This document shows, piece by piece, positions 24,125 to 34,816 of a stretch of DNA of 64,000 bases. The translations under genes were made by a program, and so were the position numbers. Below the pieces are notes generated by a model. It was given only the letters and a program-made list of their open reading frames with translations, had not been told where the DNA came from and did not search any database. The first letter of the stretch is position 1; each line of letters begins with the position of its first letter. This stretch comes from Phellopilus nigrolimitatus (lineage: Eukaryota > Basidiomycota > Agaricomycetes > Hymenochaetales > Hymenochaetaceae), in NCBI GenBank assembly GCA_021029095.1, contig JAJOHG010000003.1, positions 124,001-188,000 of the forward strand, read 5' to 3'.

Positions 24125-26733
24125 TCACCAATCCATTTTCTTTCCCGAGTTTGCCGTCTTGGGAGAGACGGGAATCTTCTTGCCCTTGTATCCAAAGCCA
24201 TCTAGCCATGGCCACACCGCGCTTCTGCGCTGCTCAAAAGACACAATCGCATCTGACTTCTGCAGCGTCAATCCGATGTCGTCTAGTCCGTTCAACAAAC
24301 AGTGGCGTCGGAACGCATCGATACTGAACGGTACGGGCGGCTGTCCATTGGGTCTACGAATCTCATTCTTTTCTAAGTCGACCTCCAAATCCGCGCCCGA
24401 TTCTGCATCAACTGCCAGCGAGCGGCAGACATCCTTAGGCAGCGCGATGGCAAGCATGCCGTTCTGCAGTGTGTTGTTTCGGAAAATGTCCGCAAAGCTC
24501 GGCGCGATGATGCAGCGAATTCCGAAGTCGTTCAGACTCCATGGCGCATGCTCGCGACTGCTTCCGCACCCAAAGTTTGCGCCAGTGCATACAATTATTT
24601 TCGACTTGTCAAACGGCGCGCGATTCAGAACGAAATCTGTTTCGCTGCCCGTGTTTGGGTCCTTGCGCAATGTATAAAACAACGCATTCGCGAGGCCGGT
24701 GCGCTTCAGCGTCTTCAAGAATTGCTTTGGAATAATCATGTCCGTATCGACATTCTCGATGTGGATCGGGGCAGCAATGCCCTTCAGAACGGTGAATTTT
24801 TCAGTGGCAGAAGGCGTTGTTGTTGGAGGAAGGTTCGATGATTCTTGAATTGCTGCATCGGGTGTCTTTGCGATCGTTTGAGGCTCCGGTGCTGCGAGAA
24901 CTGGGTCCGTCCAAAATGTTGACGCATTCAGCTCCTTGATGACAGGCGCGCTTTGGCCGATTTCTGCACCAAGGAACTTGCGCACGTCCGTCAGGTACCC
25001 AGTCATCGCAGCCGCGGCTGCCATTGCGGGACTGACCAAGTGCGTGCGCCCACCCGAACCCTGGCGGCCCTCGAAATTGCGATTGCTTGTACTTGCACAG
25101 CGTTCCTGAGGTTTCAGCTGGTCCGGGTTCATGCCGAGGCACATGGAGCATCCCGCCTCCCGCCAGTCAAATCCTGCTCGCTTGAACACAATATCTAGTC
25201 CCTCCGCCTCCGCTTGCTCCTTGATAATCCCAGACCCAGGAACTATCATAGCATAGACGTGCGATGCTACCTTCGCAGTCGGGCCCGCCGCCAGTACAAT
25301 TTTCGCAGCCGAACGCAGGTCCTCGATTCGCGAATTTGTGCACGATCCGATGAACACCTTGTCGACCCTGATTTCAGACATCGGCGTGTTCGGCGTAAGG
25401 CCCATGTACTGTAAGGAGCGCTCGACCGACTTGCGCTTCTCAGGGTCTCCAATCTCCGCTGGGTCTGGCACCGAGCCCGTGATGGGTGCAACGTCCTGCG
25501 GCGATGTTCCCCACGTGACGGTTGGCACGATGTCTGCCGCGTCAATCCGCACCTCCTTGTCGAACACCGCGCCCTCGTCCGTCTTCAGTGTGCGCCAGTA
25601 CGCCTCTGCACGATCCCACGCCTCGCCTTTGGGCGCGAGTGGGCGGTTCTTTAGATATTCAATGGTGACCTCATCTGGTGCAACCATGCCAGCCCGCGCG
25701 CCGGCCTCGATGCTCATGTTGCACACGCTCATGCGTGCTTCCATGCTGAATCCGCGGAAGACGGATCCGGCATATTCAATCACACAGCCTGTCCCACCTG
25801 CCGTACCAATCACGCCGATGATATGCAAGATGACATCTTTGGAGTTGACGCCTTCGTGTAGGTCGCCGTCAACGGTGATGCGCATGTTCTTTTGCTTCTT
25901 TTGCGGGAGAGTCTGCGTCGCGAGGACGTGCTCGACCTCGGATGTTCCGATTCCGAAAGCGAGGGAGCCAAACGCACCATGAGCTGTATTTCGTTAGAGG
26001 AAGCTAAGTGTAGTAAGATAGTGCGGGTGCTCACTAGACGTGTGCGAGTCTCCGCAGACGCAGGTGATTCCAGGAAGAGTGAAACCCTGCTCGGGGCCAA
26101 TAACGTGGACGATGCCTGAAATAAAATGAGAGGTGTATGTGATAAACGAGGTGCGTATATGCTCACCTTGACGACGGTCCTTCATTCCAAAATACGTCAA
26201 GCCAAACTCTTTCACATTATCCTCCAACGCGAGGCATTGCGCCTTCGAGTCGGGTTCGACAGTGTAGTCTTCGGTTTTTGTGAATGCTTTCCGAGGGGCA
26301 GTGCTACATAAATATTCGTTAGTTTTCGATGGTACAGGACTCATAATATCGCGTACGGAATGTTGTGATCTACCGTCGCAAGAGTGCAGTCAGTTCGACG
26401 GACAGGGCGGCCTGCATTGCGACTAATGGAGGTTAGATGATTAAATGTTTATCTCCGATTGGCCAGATGACACTTACAGTCCTTCAAATGCCTGCGGGCT
26501 GGTTACCTCGTGCACCAAATGTCTAGAGACCAAATCAGTGTCTGCGCCTCTCCAGGCTGTATATACTGGCTTGCCTATCTATGTAGAGAAGTGTAAGGCC
26601 GTCTTCCTGAACATGTCTGCGGCTCAAGTGTGAGTTCCAAATGTTCCGAGCGGAGACGAGATTGGACGCACACGACGTGGTCGTCCCAAACTTTATCGTA
26701 CAACGTTCTTGGGCCATGAACGGGAGCCGGCAT
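24125..26733 (-). CDS. LEU1: 3-isopropylmalate dehydratase (isopropylmalate isomerase)
   Basis: Second step of leucine synthesis, a monomeric aconitase-type 4Fe-4S enzyme with fused large and small domains. It starts [20 protein letters not shown], followed by [42 protein letters not shown], [20 protein letters not shown], cluster ligands [14 protein letters not shown] and [21 protein letters not shown], a Pro/Ala/Thr linker, then the swivel domain [32 protein letters not shown], and a terminal KKMDW with TGA at 24125-24127. The 5' part has several small exons and the 3' two thirds is one 1.76-kb exon. A broken second copy lies at 30530-32426 on the other strand. Confidence 0.96.
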
Positions 26734-27196
26734 AGTGCTGAGAATGCAATGAAGAACTAAAGAGGTAGAGGGGTAGAGAGAGTCGAGTTGGGAAGAAGGT
26801 GAGCAGGACGGTGGACTTAAGTATAACGGCTGTAACAGTAATAGTCGGAGGTGGTGGATCGGCTTTTCGGATTTGCCATAATTGAGTCAAGCACTCTGTC
26901 TTTCTCGGCCGACGTGCTCGGCATGCGTCCAATCCGAGCTGTCCGATTGCGAGTGTCTGACCTTCAGGTATCTCCACTGCGAAGGATGAGCAACGTATCA
27001 GACAGCATGTTTCTGTCAGATACATGGGTTTCGGATATGCAGGAAAACCGACAGGACGCGACTTTCGTTAGTAAGCGCATCACGTGAATCTACATACTGC
27101 ATAGTTTTCGGAAACAGCCGTACTTTCGGCACCGTCCGTGCGCAGGTCGACCGCAAGTAACGTTAGAGAGACTGAACCTCTAGCTAGTCGGCAACA
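26734..27196. promoter_or_regulatory. Divergent promoter LEU1 / eL29
   Basis: The LEU1 and eL29 start codons diverge across about 463 bp. No gene is seen in between. I could not assign a specific operator; no clear CCGGNNCCGG Leu3-type site was found by eye. Confidence 0.4.
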
Positions 27197-27626
27197 ATGG
27201 CCAAGTCTAAGAAGTGAGCTCAAGTTGCGTATGTAAAATGCGAGGGCTGACGACGCCACGTCTAAACCCGACAGTCACACAGCCCACAATCAGACCAGAA
27301 AAGCTCACCGCAATGGCATTAAAAGGCCTGGAGCCCTCCGTACGCGTTCACTGAAGGGCGTAAGTCCCATTTCTATCGCTGCACATACGCGGATTGATTG
27401 TTGAATGTCTTATTTATCAGGTCGACTCAAAGGTATGAGCGCGATTAAAGTTCATCGTGAAGAAAGAGTTTTAACTCGTGATATTTTGTTCGTCAGTTCC
27501 GCCGCAACGCTCGCTTCGCGGCCGCGGGATCGGTGAGTCTTTATACAGCCTCTTCATATATAGATGCTAATAAATATACTACAGACCAAGGCACGTATCG
27601 AGCAAAAGGCAGCAGCCGAGTCATGA
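27197..27626 (+). CDS. RPL29: 60S ribosomal protein L29 (eL29)
   Basis: A small basic ribosomal protein spread over five tiny exons. Conceptual splicing reads [20 protein letters not shown], then [30 protein letters not shown] and [13 protein letters not shown] before TGA (27624-27626). That is the eL29 consensus (MAKSKNHT-HNQ at the start, KYEPT/SLKGVDPKFLRN-type in the middle). The total is about 66 residues, as expected. Introns are 50-60 nt GT-AG; the third coding exon is only 12 nt (GTCGACTCAAAG, bounded by GTAAGT and GTATGA donors). The gene is divergent from LEU1 and convergent with the TFIIIC subunit gene. Confidence 0.93.
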
Positions 27627-27882
27627 TCCATCTCACATAACTCTGGTTTGGGAGATCTGAGTTTTTGATGTACACAAAAAGTGGGCCAACGAGTTGCTTG
27701 CATCTAAACCAATATGTTGTACCTTCACTTCATTATGCTATGTCGCTTCGCCTGCTCAATTATGCTTTCACAATCAATAAAAAGCTCATAAAAACTCGAG
27801 ATGCATTCTTAGCCGGACGTCTGACTGCGCGAGTAATACTAACAAATGCTATCTTCCCCGTCCAGTGGCTCCCTTTGCGGTG

Positions 27883-30012
27883 CTATCGAGTGCTGCACGA
27901 AGTCGAACCGCCTGCGCAAGTTGTACGAAAACCATGAGTGTCCCAGGAACCAAAGCAAAGACAGAGCAAGCGTACCGCCGCATCCTCGGGTGGCACCGCG
28001 CCTTTCGCCATGTTATGCTTACCAGCATGCCATCTATGCGCATCACGTGGCCCCACAGGTCGCGATCCTGGTTCGGCATTCAGAAGCGCCCTGCACTCTT
28101 CGTCGCTAGGGATGTGTCCCTCAAGCAGTGAGAAAAATTTGTGTCGGAGGACAGCTTTGATGCTCTCCAGTGCGTGGGTCGTATACCAACCATCGCGTTC
28201 CTTTTGAGCATGTCGTTCAGCGCCAGCCGGCGACAGCAATTAAGATGGGGAGCAATCAACGTACATTGCATTCGTCTCGCACGCCTGCTTCATCCTCAAC
28301 CATCTCTTTGATCATCGGGTCGACAATATCGCATAGTTGATATGCAGCCGTTTCTTTCGTCAGGTGAATGCCATCGAAAATGTGCGAGGGAGGCTCATTG
28401 CCAGGCTGTTCCTGTTCCGTGTTCTGGGGATCGAAATAGGCGGATGTGGAAGTTGACGTTTGCTTTTCTATATCCCGTTGCTCCTGCCGCCGTGCTACAA
28501 CGGACGGACGGACGAAAGGGTGATTGATGTTGCGGAAATAAATACGCTGGTAGCTTTAAATTTCAATGCAACATCAGCTCTTTTCTTACATGATAAAGAC
28601 TGAGATACGAACAAGCGTGCAGATGAGTCCTCTCTTGGGTCATACCCAAACCTGAGAAGAGTGTCGCGCCAGGGACCATCTACAAACACGTAGCATACGA
28701 GTGGGATGAGACACTTGGAGCTTAGAAAAAAGATTCAGTCAGACATGAGTGCAAACAGACAATATATATATATGTCCACCTACTTCTGAATCTCACGTGC
28801 ATCCGCAGGACTGAATTGATTATTGAGAGCATTTCTCGTCCAAATTGGCCGTTCTTCGAATTTCTGGATATCAGACTCAACTAAGAATCGCAGAACTCGT
28901 TTTGTCGCAGAATTTACACCAAATACCTGTCTCAATAAAGTCAGAATACGCACATCTGCGTCTTCCTGAGCCTCTTGCGCGACACCAGGAGGCTTGTCGG
29001 GCGTCTTCATCCATGTAATTGTGAGTTATTGAAGGTAATAGCCAAAATTCTTTGTCTCACCGTCTTTTCGGAGAAAGTAATGGAAGCCGGACCATATCCC
29101 TTCCATCTCGCTTTGTTGATGAGTCTTTTTTTCTCGACACCTGTCTCGCTGTCAATGAATGTTGTGACGACAGACATGTTGTTTGCTTTGTAACTTTGGA
29201 CTTGTCAGAAAACACCCGTGTAGCAAAAACGCTAGACACGTACTTATATATCTGAGGGATGGTTTGGCGAGAGAAAAGTGGCGGGGGTATGAGTCGAAGA
29301 TTGCTTCGCACTGGTGCGTTGGATACTGATTCAGCTGCGTTCCCTTCGGCCTGAGGTTGCTCAGAAAGTCCAACAGGCAAAGCATAGTCTTCTTTCTCTG
29401 GAGGGATCGCATACTTTCTAATATAATCGACTTACGGGTGTTTCTCAGATCAATATTGAATCTATGTGATAGGTGAACGGCAGCCTACCATCCATCCGGT
29501 CCATTGCTGCACGTAATAGCACGGCCGGGTCAGACGCGTCTGGACTGTATTGAAAATCTGCCATGCCTGCATACAGCTCAGAGACGGTGACGGGTACAAA
29601 TAAAATAAAACATACCGCGAAAGCGCGCCGTTTTCGTTATCACGCCGACAGCCTCAGCGAGAAAATCGCCCTCTGTTCCTCCCATTCCCTCGACCTCTTT
29701 CCGTTTCCGTCTGCGTTTTGTAACTTTGAGCAGTATGTTGTTTGATTGCACGACGCTCCCTGGGATGGGATGTGCAAATGGTTGCTCCGGGCGCCAACTG
29801 AGCTCGAGGAATGACTCAACCTTGGTCGCATTCCGCTTGAATGCACGTTCAATAGCCGCCTGCCCTCCGAGACGCTGCACAGCGTTTGGAACAGAGTTTT
29901 CTTCAACGTATCCTGGAAACTCAATAGAATAGTATGCATCAGATTGCAATAAATGTTCTGTAGCCTGTCGACTTGTGTCAGTAGACGACGAAGGGCCAGC
30001 TGCAGATGACAT
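27883..30012 (-). CDS. TFC1: TFIIIC subunit, tau95 / GTF3C5 homologue
   Basis: Subunit of the RNA polymerase III factor that reads the A box of tRNA genes. The N-terminal dimerisation region has SIEFPGYVEE, VQRLGGQAAIERAF, FLELSWRPEQPFAHPIPG and NNILLKVTKRRRKRK, the typical tau95 N-terminus. The central triple-barrel/DNA-binding part includes APVRSNLRLIPPPLFSRQ, IPQIYKY, ARWKGYGPASITF-type and DVRILTLLRQVFG, KFEERPIWTRNAL. Exons then continue through IYFRNI-type and an acidic/Gln-rich section to ERDGWYTTHALESIKAVLRH and a C-terminal exon ending STR at a TAG (27883-27885). The C-terminus is less certain because the last exon is Cys-rich and atypical. The start is the first ATG (MSSAAGPSSSTDTSRQATEH). 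Yeast symbol TFC1; S. pombe equivalent sfc1. Confidence 0.85.
28761..28773. repeat. Short (AT)n tract inside a TFIIIC-subunit intron
   Basis: Thirteen bases of alternating A/T within the minus-strand gene's intron; too short to be a useful microsatellite but clearly low complexity. Confidence 0.5.
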
Positions 30013-30529
30013 GGTCGGAGGAAGCAGTCACTACTACATCGTTTATTTTTAGCCAAATCTGTAATGCAGATCCCAACTTGGATCTTCTTTCCTCTTTCAC
30101 TCAATCGGTGCCAAGCCACAATCCGGTTTGTGGAAGTTCTTACGAACCCAGAACTTCTTTCAGCGGAAGGAGGGAACTCCCCGTTTCGAAGTATGTTTGT
30201 TCATGTAAAAGCTTCATATAAGTCCTCAACGATGAATCAAGCTTAAGAGTATCGGTCCGTTGGCCTTCAAGCCAAGTGGTTGAAGTACAGTATGGTCATG
30301 CTTATGGACAGCAGTTCGACGCGCAGTATTTAGTTGAATTTCCTTGTAGTATTGTCTATATAAAAATATCCCTATGAGTACGATTGCTCAGCAAGTTTAT
30401 CGATAGGACATTGTTCGGATTCATATCCGTATCTCTAGCTCCCACGCGTGGCTCGAATGATACCCACGCTAGATGAGAGAACTAAACAACAGCGAATAAC
30501 AGCAATCCCAGAAACTCTTGAAACTTGCG
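30013..30529. other. Region upstream of the TFIIIC gene and of the LEU1 pseudogene
   Basis: No intact gene. A TATA-like run (tatataaaaa, 30356-30365) sits about 165 bp upstream of the degenerate LEU1 start on the same strand and may be a remnant of its promoter. A tRNA-like look near 30250-30330 was rejected. Confidence 0.4.
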
Positions 30530-32426
30530 ATTCCTGCACTTGTCTCCGGTGCAAAGACTCTGTGATAAACTCTGGGATGACCATGTCGTGTATGTGGAGG
30601 GCATGCATGAATATGTGCACATATATCTGATATACGCAGTCTGACACTCCTCTACGTCGACAGGTCAATACCTTCGATACATCTAATTTTCTTGAGTCGA
30701 AAACTAAGCTTGTTCTTGGATTTCCAGACACTTGATACACGAGGTAAGTAGTCCGCCGGCGTTCGAAGGATTGTAAATATTTCAGATCCGTATGTGCATT
30801 CAACCACGCCCATTTTGACTCATTTTTGTCTGCATAGGCACAAAGCCGGTCGAACTGTGCGTCGGCGAGACTGTACGCTCGCTACCGTTGATCATAACAT
30901 ACCGTAAGCAAAGCAATGCCAAGGACCACGTATTTCCCAACGAGCATCTTGTAGAACGGCTTCTCGAGAAGAGTTCAGTAGGACCGAGGATTCCATAGTC
31001 GACTCTGACTCAAAAGCGCAAAGTCTCGCGCTCGAAAAGAATGTGAGGGAGCTCGGGTTAACCTACTTTGGAATGAAAGACCGCCGCCAAGGTGAGAGTA
31101 TATATCCTTCGTTCGTACGACTGGTCGCTCATCTTTCATTAGGGATCGTACATGTCATCGGCCCTGAACAAAATCTCACGCTTCCTGGGATCACTTGCGT
31201 TTGCGGGGACTCGCACACATCCAGTAAGCTATCGTGCAGCCGCCAGTCAAATTGTACTGGCGGCGGGCCCGACTGCGAAGGTAGCACCACACGTTTACGC
31301 TATGATAGTGCCTGGGTCTGGGATTATCAAGGAGCAAGCGGAAGCGGAGGGACTAGATATCGTGTTCAAGCGAGCAGGATTTGACTGGCGGGAGGCGGGA
31401 TGCTCCATGTGCATTGGCATGAATCTGGATCAACTCAAGCCACAGGAGCGCTGTGCAAGTACAAGCAATCGCAATTTCGAGGGCCGCCAGGGTTCGGGTG
31501 GGCGCACGCACTTGGTCAGTCCCGCAATGGCAGCTGCGGCTGCGATAACTGGCTACCTAACAGACGTGCGCAGATTCCTTGGCGTGAAAATCACACAGGG
31601 CATTCATGTCATGAAAGAGTTGAGCGCATCGACGTTCTGAACAGATCCGGTCCATGCGCCTCCAGAACCCCAGCCAACAGCAAAAACCATCCATGTAACG
31701 ACTCAGAATTCTTCGGGCTCTCTGCCTCTTGCGCCAAAGGCATCTTGGCACGAGAAGTTTTCAGTCGTAGAAGGTATTGCCGCGCGCATCGATATCGAAA
31801 ATGTCGACACGGACATGATTATCCCAGGGCAGTTTTTGAAGAGGATGACACGTACTGGACTAGCGGGCGCCTTGTTCTATTCGCTACGCAAGGACCCCAG
31901 CACAGGGGAGGACACGGACTTCATTCTCAACCGCGCACCATTCAACAAAGCAAAAATCATTGTATGCACTGGCGACAACTTTGGTTGTGGAAGCAGTCGC
32001 GAGAGTGCACCTTGGAGTTTGCGTGACTTCGGAATTCGCTGCATTATTGCGCCCAGCTTCGCGGAAATTTTCCACAGCAACATGGCGCAGAATGCGATGC
32101 TTGCAATCACGCTGCCAAAGGATGTCTGCCACTCGTTGGGAGAAGATGCAGAGTCTGGCGCAGACCTAGAGGTCGATTTGGTCAAAAATGAGATCCGCAG
32201 GCCGAGAGGAAAGCCATTCGTGTCTTTCAGTATAGATGCATTTCGTCGACATTGCTTGTTGAACGGGCTGGACGATGTTACTTCGACGCTGCAGAAATTG
32301 CAAGTGATTGAAGCATTCGAGGAGCGAAGGAGCACTACGCAGCCATGGCTCGATGGGTTTGGATACAAGGGTGGAAGAATAGTCGTTGGCGCAAAGGCGA
32401 AGTCAGAAACAAAGCTGGACTGGTAG
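30530..32426 (+). pseudogene. Decayed second copy of LEU1 (isopropylmalate dehydratase)
   Basis: Co-linear with LEU1 at 24125-26733 but on the opposite strand. Homology starts where ATG would be: it now reads ATT (30530-30532) followed by PALVSGAKTL, then loses two bases before DKLWDDHVV. Matching exon pieces follow in order ([75 protein letters not shown]), with introns still present, so the copy arose from DNA, not mRNA. Just after the CGDSHTS exon a deletion of about 0.7 kb relative to LEU1 removes much of the dehydratase domain including the GSCTNSR cluster cysteine; the rest resumes at [15 protein letters not shown] to TGA change follows SASTF (about 31640). The swivel domain (31815-32426) is still intact to KLDW. 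Confidence 0.9.
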
Positions 32427-32611
32427 CGATTTTTCCTGAAAAATGAACAGCGAGTTACTGACCCCAAGTTGTCTGTGTAATTTGCATTAAGAAAACCTCC
32501 GTATGTCTGAGTTTACACAGCTTCGAAAGATATAAGAAATGTGATCAGTCTTAGGGATCTTGCAATGGACATTAGAGATTCGTGCTATGATACAGGAAAT
32601 CGATTTTCTGA

Positions 32612-33187
32612 TCAGCGGCTTGGTGGCTTTTTGAGACCAAAAAGCTCGAGTGCATTCTAAATCATTGCTCAGTGTCGGCTCATTCTTAGTTGGTTGGATT
32701 GACAAACCTCTGCGTTGATATCCACTCCTGCCTTCTTAAGCTCCTCGACAACTTGTTTTGCGGCTTCCCTAAATTTCGTATTGGACGCAAGCTTGAACAT
32801 TTGCATCATTGAGGGGGGGCGTTCTGGCGATAGAGTCACATCTATACTAGACAAAAGGGTGCAAACAGAATACATTCAATATTCAGGAAACGTTCATCGT
32901 AGCCAGCTGGATTGGAGTAACTCACCAGCCTCCTTCATAACATTTGCGAAGTTGTTCAATGCCTTCAAGGCTTCAGGCTTGTCCGCAATCTTCTGTATTA
33001 ATGGTGACGCCTGCAGCTGTGCAAGGATGGAATTTGGATCCTCTGCAGCCTGGCGCCGGGAAGTCTGAGAAAAGTCTCGTTGCCAGTGGTGGTCACGGTC
33101 CCGGTGCCGTATGTGTGTAAGAGGGTGCCTCCGTTGCATCATGAGGCACTTGGCTGCGATACGGAGCTGTGAAGGGAAGATGGGCAT
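32612..33187 (-). CDS. Small unknown protein, probably mitochondrial
   Basis: Three exons give about 145 residues. The N-terminus (MPIFPSQLRIAAKCLMMQRR, then His/Arg-rich) lacks acidic residues until RRQAAEDP and looks like a mitochondrial presequence. The mature part is helical: ILAQLQASPLIQKIADKPEA, LKALNNFANVMKEA, then DVTLSPERPPSMMQMFKLAS, REAAKQVVEELKKAGVDINA and the end NALELFGLKKPPSR at TGA (32612-32614). The intron after KEA uses an acceptor just before ATGTGACTC, which keeps the frame. I do not recognise a named family. The gene is head-to-head with PSF3, 172 bp apart. Confidence 0.7.
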
Positions 33188-33359
33188 AGTCACGAGTGCT
33201 AACGAAGACGGGACTGGTGAAAGTTGGGTTCGAGTGCTTAGGAATTCTGACGTCCCAAGTGTCTGCCGTCGGGTAGCCGAGAATACGCGCGTACGTCACA
33301 CAGCTTGTCACGTTGACTTGACGCGTCTAGCGTCCAGCGTTGCTTTCGTCTTACAACCA

Positions 33360-34279
33360 ATGGACAACGATTACTATTCGATTGACGCGATCCTCGCAGA
33401 GAACCAAGTAGATCTTCTTATAAATAGATACTTGAAAACTCGACTGATGTCTGTGTCAGAAAATCCAATGCACCTTCAAAGCCGATATTCCTGAGCTTGG
33501 CTACCTTGATGGCGGAGCGGAGCGCGACGTCGGTGACTTTCTCTAGTTTATACTATTCTCATTCTAACAAGTATAGCGCTGCAGATAAAAGCGCTCAGCA
33601 AGCTGCAATTACCTTTCTGGCTTGCACCCATGCTTCTTTATTCGTATGTTGCATCACGATCGACGATCGACCCCGGACGATGGACTGATTCCGTGTCATT
33701 ATATACATGTCTGTAGAGATTACGCGGACTGCACTGTACCGAATCCTTTCAACCAGCGCGTTCGTAATGCGCTCAATGCTGAGCCGAGAAGCGTCAAATT
33801 ATCTGGCCTCGTAGGAAGCGGAGGTCCTTTGGTATGGCTTCGGTCGAATGATCATGGGTCTGTGAGTTCTCTTTCATTCCTACTCAATACCTTCTAGATC
33901 ATTAAATCATAACATGTACAGAGTGGATGACTACCAGGCCAAAGACCTATCAGATGTATTAGCTGAGGTAAACAGTTTTCCTCTAACTTCCACCATATAT
34001 AATACCAATAGCAGCGCAGACCTTCAAGCAACGTCTCGTAGACATCATGGACCAGGCACAACATTTCGGAGCATTGGGCGCAAGTGCTGGCGGAGCAGGG
34101 CACGGGCAAGCGGGCGAGGACTTTAGGGAAGGTCTTGATGGTACTGAAAGAGAACGTGAGTACCCATGATTGACCGTTACTTCAGCACTGAGTTTTCTTC
34201 GCCAGTCTTCGCCCTGGCTCAAGAAAGTGCGAAGCTAACCAAACAATGGTACGAAAGCAGCGACAAAGCCAAACGATGA
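33360..34279 (+). CDS. PSF3: GINS complex subunit PSF3
   Basis: Part of the Cdc45-MCM-GINS replicative helicase. The N-terminus MDNDYYSIDAILAENQ, spliced to KIQCTFKADIPELGYLDGG, then AERD, IKALSKLQLPFWLAPMLL and DYADCTVPNPFNQRVRNALN, AEPRSVKLSGLVG, is the PSF3 B-domain/A-domain pattern. The last exons give DDYQAKDLSDVLAE, TFKQRLVDIMDQAQHFGALG and LDGTERELFALAQESAKLTK before TGA (34277-34279). At least six short introns interrupt it. The Gly/Ala insert GASAGGAGHGQAGE is a lineage-specific loop. It is tail-to-tail with PKR1, only about 73 bp apart. Confidence 0.88.
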
Positions 34280-34352
34280 CATCTATATTTAACGTTTTGA
34301 GTAATTATGACTGCGTACCAAGACTGTTGTACGTACCCGGTGTAAGCGTATT

Positions 34353-34712
34353 TCATTGAATTTTCTTTGCCTCATTCTCCGGGTTCGCTTCTGTGTGCGC
34401 TTGTCCTCCGGTTTGGGACTGTGGCGACTTCAGTTCATTCACAAACCTGCATCCGCTGGCGTCAGTCAGTTGTGCGCCGATGGATTGCTTCTCTGCGCAC
34501 CACTTCACGCTTGCCCATAAGCATAACTCAATACCAATGAGAGCAACAATGTGCAAGCTTCCCGATAACAAGAACAGCAGAGATATGAAGATGCAGAGCA
34601 ACGCGGCGAACGCGCCATCGAGAACGAGCAGAAAAGTTGGATTGAGCGATGATCCTGGCTTGAGCAAAAAGCTCGAAACAAAATCATCTGAACTTGAATC
34701 TAGGGCAGACAT
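34353..34712 (-). CDS. PKR1: PKR1-type ER protein, V-ATPase assembly factor
   Basis: A single-exon protein of 119 residues starting MSALDSSSDDFVSSFLLKPG. After SSLNPTFLLVLDGAFA there are two closely spaced membrane segments (ALLCIFISLLFLLSGSLH and IVALIGIELCLWASVKWCA), the arrangement of fungal Pkr1, an ER membrane protein needed to assemble the V-ATPase membrane sector. The C-terminus is polar (PENEAKKIQ). The open frame continues upstream of 34712 without another ATG, so this start is used. Assignment rests on topology, length and the SLNPTFLLVLD-type motif. Confidence 0.72.
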   Translation of the reverse strand: MSALDSSSDDFVSSFLLKPGSSLNPTFLLVLDGAFAALLCIFISLLFLLSGSLHIVALIGIELCLWASVKWCAEKQSIGAQLTDASGCRFVNELKSPQSQTGGQAHTEANPENEAKKIQ

Positions 34713-34816
34713 CGTGCTCGTTGGCGCGAAGTGAGCGCGCGTAAGCTTCGTGATCGACTTCTTGCTCTGTTCCCACGATGTCTTTATCCTAGACACGGCG
34801 TCACTGGTCAAACGCC
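34713..34816. promoter_or_regulatory. Very short bidirectional promoter PKR1 / MDM10
   Basis: Only 104 bp separate the two divergent start codons, the shortest head-to-head spacing in the window. Both leaders must be extremely short or overlapping. Confidence 0.5.

Noticed and set aside
30240..30330. tRNA-like stretch
   Set aside because: A weak B-box-like gttcgac and A-box-like segment occur, but no cloverleaf with matching acceptor stem can be drawn.
30435..30803. 122-codon minus-strand frame
   Set aside because: Overlaps the 5' part of the LEU1 pseudogene on the other strand and shows no family motif.
31152..31640. Independent functional LEU1-like gene
   Set aside because: Lacks start, one cluster cysteine region and carries a stop; described as a pseudogene.
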